64,000 nucleotides of DNA, from the NCBI GenBank assembly GCA_946406115.1, contig OX291541.1, positions 21,049,908 through 21,113,907 on the forward strand, given 5' to 3'. The stretch is from Apoda limacodes (lineage: Eukaryota > Arthropoda > Insecta > Lepidoptera > Limacodidae). The position numbers were made by a program, and so were the translations under genes. The notes under the pieces were generated by a model. The model saw only the letters and a program-made list of their open reading frames with translations. It did not search any database and had not been told where the DNA came from. Of this stretch, positions 33,850 through 45,874 are shown in pieces; the stretch's first letter is position 1; each line of letters begins with the position of its first letter.

Positions 33850-36570
33850 ATAATGTCGTAAGACTTGTTGTCCTTTGCATAACGATTATAATTATTGATC
33901 TAGTTATTCTCATCCAACTTTAAAATATCAATATTACTTAATAGTAATTATAGTATGTACTTACTATATAGTTATGATTACCTCAGAGCAGTAAAATTCA
34001 GCTAAATCTTCGCATATGATGTGTAACAAGGTTTTTATCAAATTTTCTTATTATCACCCTATAGAAAAAAGGTTAGTGTGGCTAAGTAACAAAATAAGTA
34101 CTAGCACTTTAGACTGCCTCTGCTAAGATATGTAGTGTTATAAATATTTTATTGAAATCAAATATAAGTAAATGGGGACTCAAAATATAATTTTACATTG
34201 ATGATTACTGCAATGTCAAACAACACACAATAACGAAATTAAATTTTATACTTAATGATATTATGTATTTGTAAATAAATTAATTGGCTTAGAACTCATT
34301 TCTATTATACTTATAAACATGGAATAAGTAAATAACTTAGTTAATTATTGACAAACCAATACGTTACATTCTAAATTTTGTTCCCAAAAATATGTAGGTA
34401 TGTACTTCGATGGGTCAAATTTCAGAAATCTTCTGTCATCCTCAAACTCCTTGTTATTTTAGGACAGCGAGAGCTGATGTTACAAGTGTCTACAGACTTA
34501 ACATCTGCGGCCTTAAGATCGCTTGCTTCTGAGGAATAAATTTATCTTCTTTGACATCTTATAAATATTTTTAGTATGTACATACTATATTTCAATACAT
34601 AAATATATGTTTCTGTTTTTATTCCAGCTTTTTTCATCTTCTTTTGTCATTTAACTTAATGTATATACGTTTAGTATACATAGCTACATATTGTAATATT
34701 TGAGATATAGTACAATAAATGTTTATCTATAGACTTCTTATGTTTTGTACATCACTTGTATGCATAATGAGAAAAGACAAATGAACTTAACTTTTAATAC
34801 GGGTTTAATAAACGAGTAAATTATAACTGCGACAATTTTGCCCATGTTTTATACTAAAATGCATATACACACCTTACTTAAGTAATTCAGATTGGGTTCG
34901 AAGTAAATTCAATGTCCCGTGCTAAGCATACCACTTATTACAACGCAATTTACGAAATGCGCGTCAAATGCTTCCGAACGCACCTGCCCACACACAGGTG
35001 CCGGAAATCTAATATGTATGGTAGTACCAACTTATCTGTGAATAGGGTGGCGTTAGTTTGTTTGAAACTAAGCACACGATCAAACCCAAGAAAAGCAAAA
35101 TACTGGTTTTTAACATGTAGTTCTACATTGATCCGCTTTATAAACACAGTTTGTGTTAATGTAAAGTACTACTTAGTTTTACACTAAGGTACTGGAATGA
35201 ATAAATTTTCTATGTGTTACTTGTTATTCTATGAAAACATATAATATTTACTCAATGTAGCTATTGATTTTGTTCTTATAAATAAATAAGTATACCTATA
35301 AAATAACCTTTTTCATTGCGTTTAATTTTCCACTACAGTTTTTTGTACATTATGTAAAAAACACTGTTAAACCCGGGTCAATGCTAAGTTTCTCTTACAA
35401 ACGAAGCTCATCCTTAATTTAAGATTGAGAACGACATTTCCTATTATTTTATAGATTAACAATCTGTTAATGTTTCTGTTGTGGAACCTGTGTCGCCATA
35501 TTTTTCATTGAACATCACTAAATTCTAATTTATGACAAGTTTCAGCTTTCAGAGTCTTTGACCCTTACTTAAGTACTAAGGTTTGTAATTAAGTTCATTA
35601 ATTTACCCCCCATGCAAATAACTGACTTTAGTTATAGTCCAAAGACGTTATACCCGCATGCCAGATGTTAGTGTTCGAATACTCGTTAAAATGGCGGCAA
35701 AAACGCAACTATGTAAATGCTCTATAGTCGCATACTAATAACATCCGCATGCACAAATTTATCGCCAGCAAGTAAGTACTTTACAATGGCTGGCCAGGGA
35801 AATGAGTTGAAGTGCATTTACATGTCACATGCGGGCCAGATGTGTACATACATATTAATGTTGTTCTATTTTTATGGTATTATGTACATTGCCATTGAAT
35901 GTATGACACACATGGTCACTGTAGTAAAGATTGTAGGTATATGTCAGTAAATTGAATTCCACCAATATTATAAGTCTATTCTATTACAGATAAACTTAAT
36001 TTAGTTGCATAAGTATTCATGGCATTGAATATTATTAACTTTACAGTATGTTGTTGGTAAATTCAATATTTTATTTAAGTTTTGTAGAAATATTAATTAA
36101 TTTTGCATGCGTATAAAACTTGGCTTGACGCACTACGCTAGACCCAGAATTTGCCGTATTCAAGGTACCAGTGTAAGCAATTAATCATGGTTAAAACGGA
36201 ACTTCTATTGTTTCATCTTGTCTGTCTGTCAATTCATATGTTAATGTTCTTGTACACTATTAAATATATTTCTTAGTAAAACGTCAATACATACAGTTAC
36301 AATATTTTTTATAAAAAAGAACCTGCTAAAATTGTTCTGACTCGTCCACCTAACCCAATTGTATAGACCAGGATTACTTTAGAATTGGACAAGCAACCCC
36401 AATTTATTTTTTGATATACAAACGTAGGTAAGAAACCACGTATTAAAATGTCACGGCTGGGTTTGCGACTTATGGGTGTGATACGTGGGTCTTACCAAAA
36501 GAATTTTGTAACCGGATAAGTTTGTGATGTGGTCTTTACTCAAAATGCTAAAAAATCATTTGAACAAGCT
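33850..36570. other. Non-coding, nothing recognised
   Basis: AT-rich. Two chance frames (34912-35187 and 35717-35950, plus strand) have no recognisable domain and no splice context. A Pho/YY1-like AAAATGGCGGC is present near 35688. Confidence 0.45.
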
Positions 36571-36577
36571 TCGCTTC

Positions 36578-36628
36578 AAATGTCAATTTGCTAGAAATGT
36601 CAATTTACAAGAAATGTCAATTTACTAG
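36578..36628 (+). repeat. 17-bp tandem repeat, three units
   Basis: Units AAATGTCAATTTGCTAG, AAATGTCAATTTACAAG and AAATGTCAATTTACTAG follow each other directly. Confidence 0.9.
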
Positions 36629-36789
36629 AAATGGCCAGCCGAAAGAGAGTACTGATGTCCACATCACAACGGTCGCCTTCTTTTGACACATGCAGTGGTG
36701 ATCCCTCAACGAATTCCTAAGGTTGATTCACGAGCGTAAAATCTGGGAAAGAAAAGCCCCAGATTGTGAGAGACATAAGTGATTGAATA

Positions 36790-37176
36790 TTAAGATGATA
36801 CACTTCGCGGCGCTTTGCAGCGGGCTTCATACAAACGGATTTATCACTTATTTTTGACGCTAGCTGATCAAACACCACGAAAATTTGAAGACATGTTCTA
36901 GTAATAAATATCTAGGTCTGCAGTGTACCAGTTTTCTATAAAATTTTATAGTTTAAAAGTTATACAGGATTCTAGTTTATCATACAAATGGTTTTATAAA
37001 ATATTTCTAGTCAATAAAACGTTTTACAAGATTTTGGAAAAACCACAGACCTAGGTATTAGGTTTGGGATTAAGACTAAGAAATTTCACAGTTATTGATC
37101 AGTAAATGTCAAAAACAAATGAGAAATTCGTTTGTATGAAGCCCGCTGCGAGGCGCCGCGAAGTGTATCCTCTTAA
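36790..37176. mobile_element. piggyBac-type MITE, TTAA target sites
   Basis: Both ends are TTAA (36790-36793 and 37173-37176). Long terminal inverted repeats of about 50 bp follow: left GATACACTTCGCGGCGCTTT, GCAGCGGGCTTCATACAAAC; right GTTTGTATGAAGCCCGCTGC, GAGGCGCCGCGAAGTGTATC. The 387-bp element has no coding capacity. TTAA duplication plus terminal inverted repeats point to mobilisation by a piggyBac-family transposase. Confidence 0.8.
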
Positions 37177-37289
37177 CAGAAAATATTTAAACGAATCGAA
37201 TACAGAAATAGGGGAACTGATTGGGAACAATCTTGAATACGCTAGAGGTGAGATTTCATGAGAAAAATGTATGAAAGTAGGTTTTACCC

Positions 37290-37390
37290 GACGCGGGCTG
37301 CGAATATACTTGCACGCATAGATTTTACGCCTGAATTCACGAGTCTGGCAGAGATCCCAATAAGCTCCCAGAATTTAAAAAACCTTAACC
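37290..37390. repeat. Dispersed repeat, copy 2 of the 33.1-kb element
   Basis: Shares ACTTGCACGCATA, TTTTACGCCTGAATTCACGA and GTCTGG..CCCAATAAGCTC with 33150-33215. Located just downstream of the piggyBac-type MITE. No open frame. Confidence 0.55.
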
Positions 37391-37399
37391 TTCTGTAAC

Positions 37400-38685
37400 G
37401 TTAGGACCTGAGCTGATTTTACCTAGCCATAATCGGGTTTTCGTATTCTCCACTTCTCTCCCTAAAATCTCAACCGAACTTAATAGAAATTACTCGAATT
37501 TAAAGGTATTGAATTAATCTCTGTTGGTTCTGTATGTTTGGTTCAGTTTTTTTTTTGCATATCTTTAGTTATTTACTGGCATATCAAAAAAGCCAAACAT
37601 ACACAGAGTAAAGAAAAATATAGTAGCTCTAATGGCGGCAACTGCCAGAGAGGAAGCAGGGAAATACGACTGTATGAAAAAAACCATGGCCTATTTCCTA
37701 TTCCTAAGAACCATTTCAAAAACTCAGAATAAGATCTCCAGAAGTTTTCACTACTGACCTTCAAACTTATTATGTATAGAATAGGATAGGAATAATGATG
37801 ACGAAAGTTTGGCTGTATACAACAAGTTAGTTGCCACACGAATCCCTAGTGTGGTACGGAATTCAAAAGAATTATAAAAATGCCGTCAGTCTTGATCTAC
37901 TTTCGGACATAGAAACAAACATTTTGTGACGGACAACATGTTGATTGATATCTACATACCTGTTAAACCAGAACCTGCAAGTTTTCACCTATGGACAGTT
38001 TAATTAAAGAAATTCTTTGAAAATGCGCCATTTGAAATCTTTACTCAGTATAATATTTTTGTATTTAGCAACAATAGTAATGACGTAACTGGACAGACTT
38101 TAATGTTTTCTTGGGTAAAAACAAACAAGATTCTTATACTTACTGCGTTGGAGTATTTTGTTCAAACCACAGAACATTAATGAGTCAAAATGCCTGAATT
38201 TTTTGCACTAGGGGGGCAATTTACAGTAAACTATTTGGCATCTGATATATTTTTCACACGATAAAGAACTTAAAAAGTACTAATTATATACTTATAATAT
38301 TATATATATTTGTTATATATAGATGCTATATGTATTTAAAAAAATGAATAGAGCATTATTTATAAATTAATATTAATTTTTAACGTTTTTAATAATAAAA
38401 AATATTTCTTTAACCTTTGCTTTAGGACGCTAAAGTTACAATACGTACGTATTTGCAATTTTTAATACATACCTGAAACAAATAAAGACAATTTTAATAG
38501 GCATTTTCAAACGGAAAACACGAGGAAATATTTCAATATAGGTAAAGTTTTAAATGTAAATAATAACCGGAAAAAGGATTATTTTTCACCTATATTCTAA
38601 AATAAGAGCGAAATACAATACCACAATAATACTGTACAATAGTCGGAAAACCGAAACGGTAAAAAATAGTGTCGGACAACCGTCC
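37400..38685. other. Non-coding, nothing recognised
   Basis: AT-rich with two overlapping chance frames (37538-37732 plus, 37573-37839 minus), neither with a known domain. Another possible Pho/YY1-like AATGGCGGC near 37633. Confidence 0.45.
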
Positions 38686-38690
38686 GGAAT

Positions 38691-38860
38691 CGTGACAACT
38701 TGTGCCTTTCACTTTTTATGTCTGTCTCTCTCGCTCTTAGGCGGGCTAACCATGCCGCGTGCCTCTCACTCGCTCTCATTGTGAGCGCATAACGTGAGCG
38801 GAGCGTAACGCAGTTTCTTGAAGTGTCACCCGGCAAACCAATTTATAAGACGTTGTCACG
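38691..38860. mobile_element. 170-bp inverted-terminal element, copy 1
   Basis: Starts CGTGACAACTTGTGCCTTTC and ends AAGACGTTGTCACG, so the first nine bases (CGTGACAAC) are the inverse of the last nine. The GC-rich interior holds a chance 49-codon minus frame, identical in the second copy. Copy 2 is 213 bp to the right in the same orientation and differs at only a few positions. Confidence 0.8.
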
Positions 38861-39073
38861 TCAAAAAATGAACTAATGTTTTACGAGGACATTTTCATAA
38901 CTACGCAATTTGCTTATATAGGTACATCCTTATAAGTATAGAATTTTGCTTCAGCCAAAGCGCCTTTGAATTAAATCTACCAAAGAATCCACGACACTAT
39001 CCATAAGACCAAATAACAGTTTGACTGGCTTAAAAAACCATTGCTATTAATCGTAATATTATTAACATTGTAA

Positions 39074-39243
39074 CGTGACAACTTGTGCCTTTCACTTTTT
39101 ATGTCTGTCTCTCTCGCTCTTAGGCGGGCTAACCATGCCGCGTGCCTCTCACTCGCTCTCATTGTGAGCGCATAACGTGAGCGGAGCGTAACGCAGTTTC
39201 TTGAAGTGTCACCCGGCAAACCAATTTAAAAGACGTTGTCACG
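39074..39243. mobile_element. 170-bp inverted-terminal element, copy 2
   Basis: Same length and almost the same sequence as 38691-38860, same orientation. With one extra base on either side (ACGTGACAAC / GTTGTCACGT) the terminal inverted repeat extends to ten. The flanks outside do not match on the left but begin TCAAAA on the right in both copies. Confidence 0.8.
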
Positions 39244-39249
39244 TCAAAA

Positions 39250-40180
39250 TAAAACCTCTATAACTATTGCAGTGCTGTTAGTTCAATTACAGAATAAGTC
39301 CCGCTAATGCAATATTTTTTTTTGCGAAATTATACAAATGGTAGAATAAAAATAATCAGTTTCATAATTATGCGTTTTATATGTTAATTGATTGGTACAT
39401 TTCCAGATAATGTTTATAATTAATTATTTTAATATTAAAAATTTAAAAATATTTAGTCTGGTGATGATAGTATACCAGTCTTACAAATGAAGTTAATCAA
39501 ATTGGTATGAATGGCTTTGTTAAGAGTCAGTAGTACCCAAATTTAATTTTTTTGGCATCGTTCAGACCTTAAAAACGTGAAATCACGATTATGGGCTTTA
39601 GTTCGATAGAAAAAAAACTGACCCCTTTCCACTGCTTTTTTTTTAAGTTTTGCAAAGAAATCTTCAAAGTTCTAAGTGCTTTTAGTTTACAACTTTACTA
39701 ATAGGCACAATTGTTTACAAAAGCGCTTTAAACCCTGAGAAAACGTTTTATTTGATAACAATGATGTACAATAAACTACATATTAATTTATTTCATGTAT
39801 TTCGATGAAAATCTCAGAAATGCGATGTGGCATCCTTGTTTATACTGTCACGTTAAAACAGGGATAAGCTAGACCGCGTAAATACGTCGTTTTTGTGCAA
39901 TTTTTGTGTCTTAACTATAGCTGATGCTATAAGGATTGAAAAAAATATTTATACTATAAAACTTCCTTATTTCTAGTGCATTACCTTAATGAATGATTTT
40001 CATTATTGTATTTAATGCAATAAAAAATTTGTAAGGGACCATTGTATTAAACACTAGTTTTTACAGCGTGTATTGCATTTGCTTGTAACAAAAGTTGGTT
40101 AAACAACTAGAATAGCTTGTTATTTAGTGCATTGACTCTTAGTTGTAGCAAAAATTCCAAAAAAAAGTGACAACAAAACG
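39250..40180. other. Non-coding, nothing recognised
   Basis: AT-rich sequence without exons or clear repeats. Confidence 0.5.
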
Positions 40181-40183
40181 GTA

Positions 40184-40322
40184 AAAAGTTTTGAAGATTC
40201 ATGGCGTCATTATGGTATAAATTACTTAAGAAGTATATAACAAATATATCTCATAGTAATGATCATGACGTTGTGTTATAATTTATAGTACATTAACATA
40301 CACAACGATAGTATTACAAAAA
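40184..40322. repeat. Dispersed repeat, inverted partner of 58082-58212
   Basis: TTATGGTATAAATTACTTAA, GAAGTATATAACAAATATAT and CTCATAGTAATG are repeated exactly as reverse complement at 58148-58203. Similarity continues less perfectly to TAGTATTACAAAA (40309-40321), matched at 58090-58102. Confidence 0.8.
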
Positions 40323-40329
40323 CAACTTT

Positions 40330-41510
40330 CTGGCCTATATAGCCCTCTTAAGGACGAATCAAAACTATTTCTTTTTTTTTAATAGTGTTTTTTTTTTCAC
40401 ATAGGCATCAAATATTTTCAGATGATTTCTCCGATAACTGTTCTATAACTACATAGTTAATTACCACTGTGGGAAACGTTGCACATATCGGTTACATAAC
40501 ACCCGTTATTCGATCACTCCCGGACGTATCATCCGTCCATGCAACGGTAGAAACGAGTTGTGGTCAAAACTCAAATACATGGTTTTCACAGCGGTTAGCT
40601 TTTAAAATAGTGTCGCCATTTTAATCAACGTTAATAGTGTTGTCTTGTTATTAAAAACAAATAAAAAATAATTGTTTTAATGAATTTGACGATTTTTCTT
40701 CGCGGTTTCTCTTCGTGTCTTGTTTGACTTGAAATTCTCGTTCCGAACTCGCTTGCCCGATTTCGAGGCTGAAACTCGTTTGGTTAAATGATAGTTACTT
40801 CCATATTCATACGATAACATAAAGATTGGCATTTTAAACACTATTAACGGAATATAACTTTTTTAAAATACATAGACTGTATGTCAATAAAATTGTCAAC
40901 TGTTTGCGAATAGAATGACACCAAAATCAAAAACTGTCAAATACAGTTTGCTAGTTTTGTTTCAGCAGAAACTGATATGAACATACTTTTAGTCATGGAT
41001 GGGTTTCGGTTTAAGGTTTGATTGACTATTGATGACCACAAAATATTTTTGTCAGCGGAATTAAACAACGTTATCTGAGACTTAATTTTGAATATTATAA
41101 AACAACTTGTTTTAGCAGTGCAAAGAAGTTTGCTGCTTATATATAGTTAAATATTTTTTATATGGATCTGACTAAATTTGATGCTAATAATGACCTTGCA
41201 ATTTAAGTCTTTATCTTAATTGAATAAGTAAAATAGATATAATTTAAGCATTTAGTTCTTTTTGTTTTTCGTATTGACCAAGTTAGGGAAAAAGGAGATG
41301 CTTTTTGAAAGTAAGCATTATTTAAAAAAACGTAGGTATAGGTAAAAAAGGTAATTATACAATGGTGACGAACGTGACATGACGAAATTATTAGGGGAAG
41401 TGTTTTTGCCATTTGGCTGCGGCACTTTAGAAATATAAGGTTCCTACAGGTAGAGCCAACAATAATTATGACATTTTAATATGATACAAAAATCCCAGAC
41501 GAGATTTCTG
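40330..41510. other. Non-coding; nothing recognised
   Basis: AT-rich. A GC-richer segment (40490-40560, 40690-40780) contains no convincing frame. Confidence 0.4.
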
Positions 41511-41514
41511 CACG

Positions 41515-41715
41515 AAAGAAAACGTCCCAGTTCTCGCGTGCCAAACGAGCGTCCATATCGACGCGCGTTCGGGCGCGGTCCGGCGATTGATCAGCACGGG
41601 GTCACCGACCGTTCTCCCCGTTCCTAATTTGAATTCGCGCCGTATTATCGCGCGGGAGTGCGTAATTGGATAACAATGAGGGCAAACGCCTCCCCCACGC
41701 GATTGGCAGGCTGTA
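41515..41715. promoter_or_regulatory. CpG-rich non-coding island, candidate regulatory element
   Basis: About 200 bp with many CpGs (CGACGCGCGTTCGGGCGCGG, GGTCACCGACCG, AATTCGCGCCGTATTATCGC, CCTCCCCCACGCG). All six frames are interrupted and no repeat signature is seen. It includes a homeodomain-type TAATTG. A conserved enhancer inside the presumed first ZSWIM intron is possible; evidence is composition only. Confidence 0.35.
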
Positions 41716-41939
41716 TACCAGTCTTCCTTTGCCTGAGGATAATTTATTTCCTTGGTAGGAAACGTTGAATTAGGTTTCTTTTACTTCTTAGACTCTACTA
41801 ATCTGTGAAGTATTTTCGTGACTGCTGCAGCTGAAATTTATTTGTCTATAAGCTGCATGCGTATAAGAAGGTATAAAAAATATTGTACAACGAAAGCTTT
41901 TGGTGGTTTGGTCGGTTAGTTGCGTTAATAAAATTAACC

Positions 41940-42110
41940 ATTTATCAATTGCAGTCCATTGCTGGACTTGCATAATGGGCGCCACCACACCCGGTTTGGT
42001 TTTCCGTCGTTCTCATCCATCGACTTCCGGCTCCCTTTTTCAGGTCATCGGTGGCTGGAGGGCGACCTACGCTACGCTTACCAATCCGTGTTGTCCACTC
42101 TACCTCAATG
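41940..42110 (-). mobile_element. RTE-type LINE ORF2 C-terminal fragment
   Basis: The minus strand decodes to GKRSVGRPP, then DDLKKGAGSRWMRTTE and, in another frame, VQQWTAID, the typical GRPP..RWTDDL..AGSRWM..YVQQWT ending of RTE LINEs. Short frameshifted fossil. Confidence 0.65.
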
Positions 42111-42119
42111 GCGATAAAT

Positions 42120-42938
42120 ATGACCTGCTCATTTCCACTTCAGCTTTCTTATTCTGTGGGTTATGTAGATAACATTAGTTCTTCATCGGCTCTCTTCATT
42201 AACCATTAACAAAATATTTGGTGTGGAAATTACACATGTGTTCACAAATTACATAAAAAAGGTCAACATACTGCATGCATGTTTGCTACTATCCGATAAC
42301 AAGAACTTGGTCGAAATCGACTTCATAGATATCAAGCAGACAGACAGTCAAACAGACAACGATTTAGATTACATTATCAGGTGAACCTAAACGGCATGCC
42401 TAATTGTAGCACGACCTGGTCGATAACAAAAATTTGGCTTTCGACTTTGATGATTTGATTTACGCATACGTATACCAACAGGTAAAGTTAAATAAAGAAT
42501 AAAACTACTGTAACTAGTTTTTATAAAACAATATTTATCAAAAGGTTATGGCCATCAAGTCTGTACGTATTTTAGTACTCATTAATTAAAAAAAAAATAT
42601 CTTACTATTTTCAAGGGTTAGAGCAGAAACTTATTCCGCACTATTGCGAGGTTTGTTGTGTAAGGATAAAAGTTAAACGGTGGTTGTTTGCTCAAGGACT
42701 TGGCCGGAGCACTGCAATACCTTTATTGCCCTTCAGGACTAACATACAGATATGCAATAAATGTCAAAATACCCTGTCGCGACATTTTCAAAGTTTCATG
42801 TCGCGTCATTTAGTTTTAAAACAACACCTGGGTAATCCATCTAGCTTGAGTTATATAGCTAGGTTTTAAATAGTTAAAGATGTTTTGGACTTGGTCCAAC
42901 AGATATACAAACAAACCAACTAAAACTCTCGTTATAAT
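42120..42938. other. Non-coding, nothing recognised
   Basis: AT-rich; short chance frame 42684-42869 (plus) has no recognisable domain. Confidence 0.45.
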
Positions 42939-42941
42939 CCT

Positions 42942-43237
42942 TCCTACTAATATTATAAATGTGGAAGTTTGGATGTTTGTTACTCAATGGCTCTTTAACC
43001 ACTCGATGGATCGGGATGAAACTTGGCACACATATAGGTTAGGTTCTGAAATAGGACATAGGCTACGTTTTAACCTGAAAATTACAAAAGTTCCAGCGGA
43101 AAACTATGAACGAGCTTAACAAACTATAACTACAGTTATAGCTTGCCAAAGCAAACTTATTTGTATACTTAAGTAGTTGACATAGATTTCACGCCGATAA
43201 CCGAATTCAGGGCGGGCGAAGTCGCTGGCAAAACTAG
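42942..43237 (+). mobile_element. Non-autonomous Helitron-like element (296 bp)
   Basis: Begins TCCTACTAATATTATAAATG, contains GGATCGGGATGAAACTTGGC and ATATAGGTTAGGTTCTGAAA, and ends GGGCGGGCGAAGTCGCTGGC then AAAACTAG followed by T. It is a close relative of 48551-48852. Lep1-like by recollection. Confidence 0.6.
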
Positions 43238-43429
43238 TAATAAATAAATAAATAGGTATTAGTTCGGAATTTTACAAATTGAAGAAAAGTTGTAAAAAGA
43301 AACTCCTGTATGAAGTTCAAATTTACTGCCACATTCGTTTATCTCTCCAAGTTACCTACATTTAAACTAATCACCGGTTGCTATAAACAGAACTAAGCCA
43401 AATAGCTATAGACACGTCCCGCATAACAG

Positions 43430-43480
43430 CATTTGGCAGAGCGCATAAACTCGAAGATGGCAGGGCGCATGCGCATCAAT
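43430..43480. promoter_or_regulatory. NRF-1-like and YY1-like sites
   Basis: CTCGAAGATGGCAGGGCGCA then TGCGCATCAATAACG holds a palindromic GCGCATGCGC (NRF-1 type) next to AAGATGGC (YY1/Pho type). In animals this pair often marks core promoters. No first exon could be recognised beside it. Confidence 0.3.
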
Positions 43481-43489
43481 AACGTCGTT

Positions 43490-44670
43490 AGGTGCCCACT
43501 AAAGAGGAGTACCAAGGGTGGCAGTGCTCAACTCCGAAATTCTATTACGCATTTTATACGCGAGGCGGACTTCAATGCGGGGGGTATGTATGAGATATAA
43601 AACATGCCCAAAATATTCGGAGCCATGACCTGTAATCTTTTCGCTTCCTGCGAAGGTCTCGAGAGGCTGGTGTTGACTCAGAAGTATAAATCTGCGTTTC
43701 AAACGCAACTGCTGCACCATTCGTTTTTAGGTTCTCGGGAAGGGTTCGTCCCAGTTCGGCGATTCGTTTCGCGCAGTTTGCTTTAAATTATAAGCGGTTG
43801 CATTCGGAGGGTGGGTTTTAATCCGATACTATTGAATTTGTAAAGATCACTGCTGACAAATATGCAGAATTGTAGATTAGGTAAGTAAAAGTTTAGGAAC
43901 CATCTCTACCTACTAATATTCTAAATGCAAAACTGTCGTTGGATGCCAAAATTTTGTATTTGCGAAAAAGGAGTTTCGAAGAAAATGGAACTTAAACAAT
44001 TTTGATCTTCATGTATTTCTTTGCAGTAACATCGTTTTGACCAATCATTTTCTCTGGAAATAATCGTTATATAAAACGTTTAATATACTTGTGGGTAGAT
44101 AGTACGGAAAATATAAATTTTAGAGAAAGGGTTTTTAAAAACCCTCAAATGCATTTTTATAGCCGATCTAATGATCCCCACATAGATAATGGGGTGCGCA
44201 AAAATTTTTATAATAATAGCTTTTACGTTTTCGAGTAAAAAGGGGAAAACTGTAACAACTTGCAGATATTAAATTCTTGACGTCAACTCCAGCTCCAGGC
44301 ATAAATTATTATTTTTACTCAGGTAGAACATTTTCTTACCTGACCACCTTTGTAAATGGAGTTCCAAACAAACTGGACGCACAAAAAACTGCACCGACTA
44401 TGCTATTAGCAGAGTAAATATTTATACGACCGTCTGTATTTTAGTACGTGATTTTCTATCTCCATTTGGTATCAAAACTCGCATCGGTCCGAGAGTAGAG
44501 GATTACATTAGTTTATGCCGAGCTGCATATGTATATTCAACTGCTACTTATGCTAGACCATATATACCTTACTGCTACTTATGCGTCGACATGGTGCAGA
44601 TTTTTAGCACTTTGGATGTCGGATTTATATCCGAAACAGCTTAAATCTACGTCAGAAGTAGTGGATCTTT
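43490..44670. other. Non-coding, nothing recognised
   Basis: Contains two overlapping frames on opposite strands (43499-43720 and 43604-43786) without a recognisable domain. The rest is AT-rich. Confidence 0.4.
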
Positions 44671-44679
44671 ATCCATATT

Positions 44680-45235
44680 TATAATCATGAATGCTAAAGT
44701 TACCCGGTTTGTCCGTCTGTTGCCTTTTCAGCTTTGACGACTTCGTCATCGAACCGATCGTTATGATATTTGGCATGGAGAAAAGATAGCTTACTAACAA
44801 ATTTTTGCTTAAATTAATTTTAGCAATGGAATTCAGCGTGAGAGTGAAATGTAAAGGTGTGTGTGATTGAAAGGGGGTTCAACAGATACTTTTAAACCTA
44901 GCCTTATAAATACCAAGAACCAATTTTACCAGAGCATTGTAACAAAACTACATTATAATTATAATTAACTAATAATAAAAAAACAAGTTACAAAATGTAT
45001 CTAAGTAGGTATAAATGTACTATTATATATCTTCTGCCCACTCATGTCGCATCGTTGAATTTTAATGCTTGTAAAGATGTTTTTTAATGAATCGTAATCA
45101 GCTAAACGAATTTGGATGAAATTTGGTACACAGATAGTCTATGGTCTAGACGTATTTAGAATATTTTTCATTCCGACTGACAGACCTTTGGTAACAGGTT
45201 ATTTTGCCGGCAAAACTAAGGGGCACATATAGTTA
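44680..45235 (+). mobile_element. Helitron-like fragments
   Basis: ATGAATGCTAAAGTTACCCG, CGAACCGATCG, TTGGCATGGAG (44690-44785), and a second piece with ACGAATTTGGATGAAATTTG and GTACACAGATAGTCTATGG (45108-45145), resemble the interior of the copies at 49535 and 63425. No complete ends. Confidence 0.4.
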
Positions 45236-45729
45236 AACGTTATAAGAATCAGGGTAGCCAGGACTCGCTTGTCAATTCACGCTTTCATTCTCCTAATAGT
45301 TATATGTAACTTACGGCAGCGGCGTTTATAGCCTTGGTGTGATAGTTTCATTATAAGTGCGGGAAAACTATTATTACGAGTGTCCTCTGATGCAGGCCCG
45401 AGCTAAAGGCGCGGGTTGGAATGACAGCTTTTAATACAGTTGTAAATAAATTTTGACAGTATTGTTTTAGGGTAAAATAAAAAGCACTATTGCGTAATCG
45501 TCAATTTCCAGGAAAACATATACATACCAGATATATCACTTTTTGAAATAAATATCACAAGTTTCATCATTCCCAAAAATCCCATTTGCCTGTACCAAAT
45601 TTCATTAAAATCTTTAAAGACGATTTAGAGAACACAATTACTTACAATTAAACATATATTAATTTATTCTCATCACAAAACCTCCCACATACATTTCCTA
45701 TCACAATCTATTTGGTGCAAGTCGGTTTC

Positions 45730-45870
45730 GTTTCGTTGCCACCGAACCGGCTGGCTGGGCGGCTGGGACGGGCGCGGGCGGCCAGCATTATGCAAAGCCT
45801 CGTAATCTGCAGAATAAACAAGGGTCCCGGACACAGCTTGTGGCAATGTTTGTGCACTCTCAAACTGTGT
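45730..45870. promoter_or_regulatory. GC-rich non-coding island, candidate regulatory element
   Basis: GGCTGGCTGGGCGGCTGGGA, CGGGCGCGGGCGGCCAGC is followed by ATTATGCAAAG (octamer-like) and AATAAACAA (forkhead-like). No open frame of note and no repeat signature. Confidence 0.3.
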
Positions 45871-45874
45871 ACGT

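Noticed and set aside
38597..39219. Repeated minus-strand frames sharing 49 identical residues
   Set aside because: The identity is due to two copies of the 170-bp transposable element, not to a duplicated gene.
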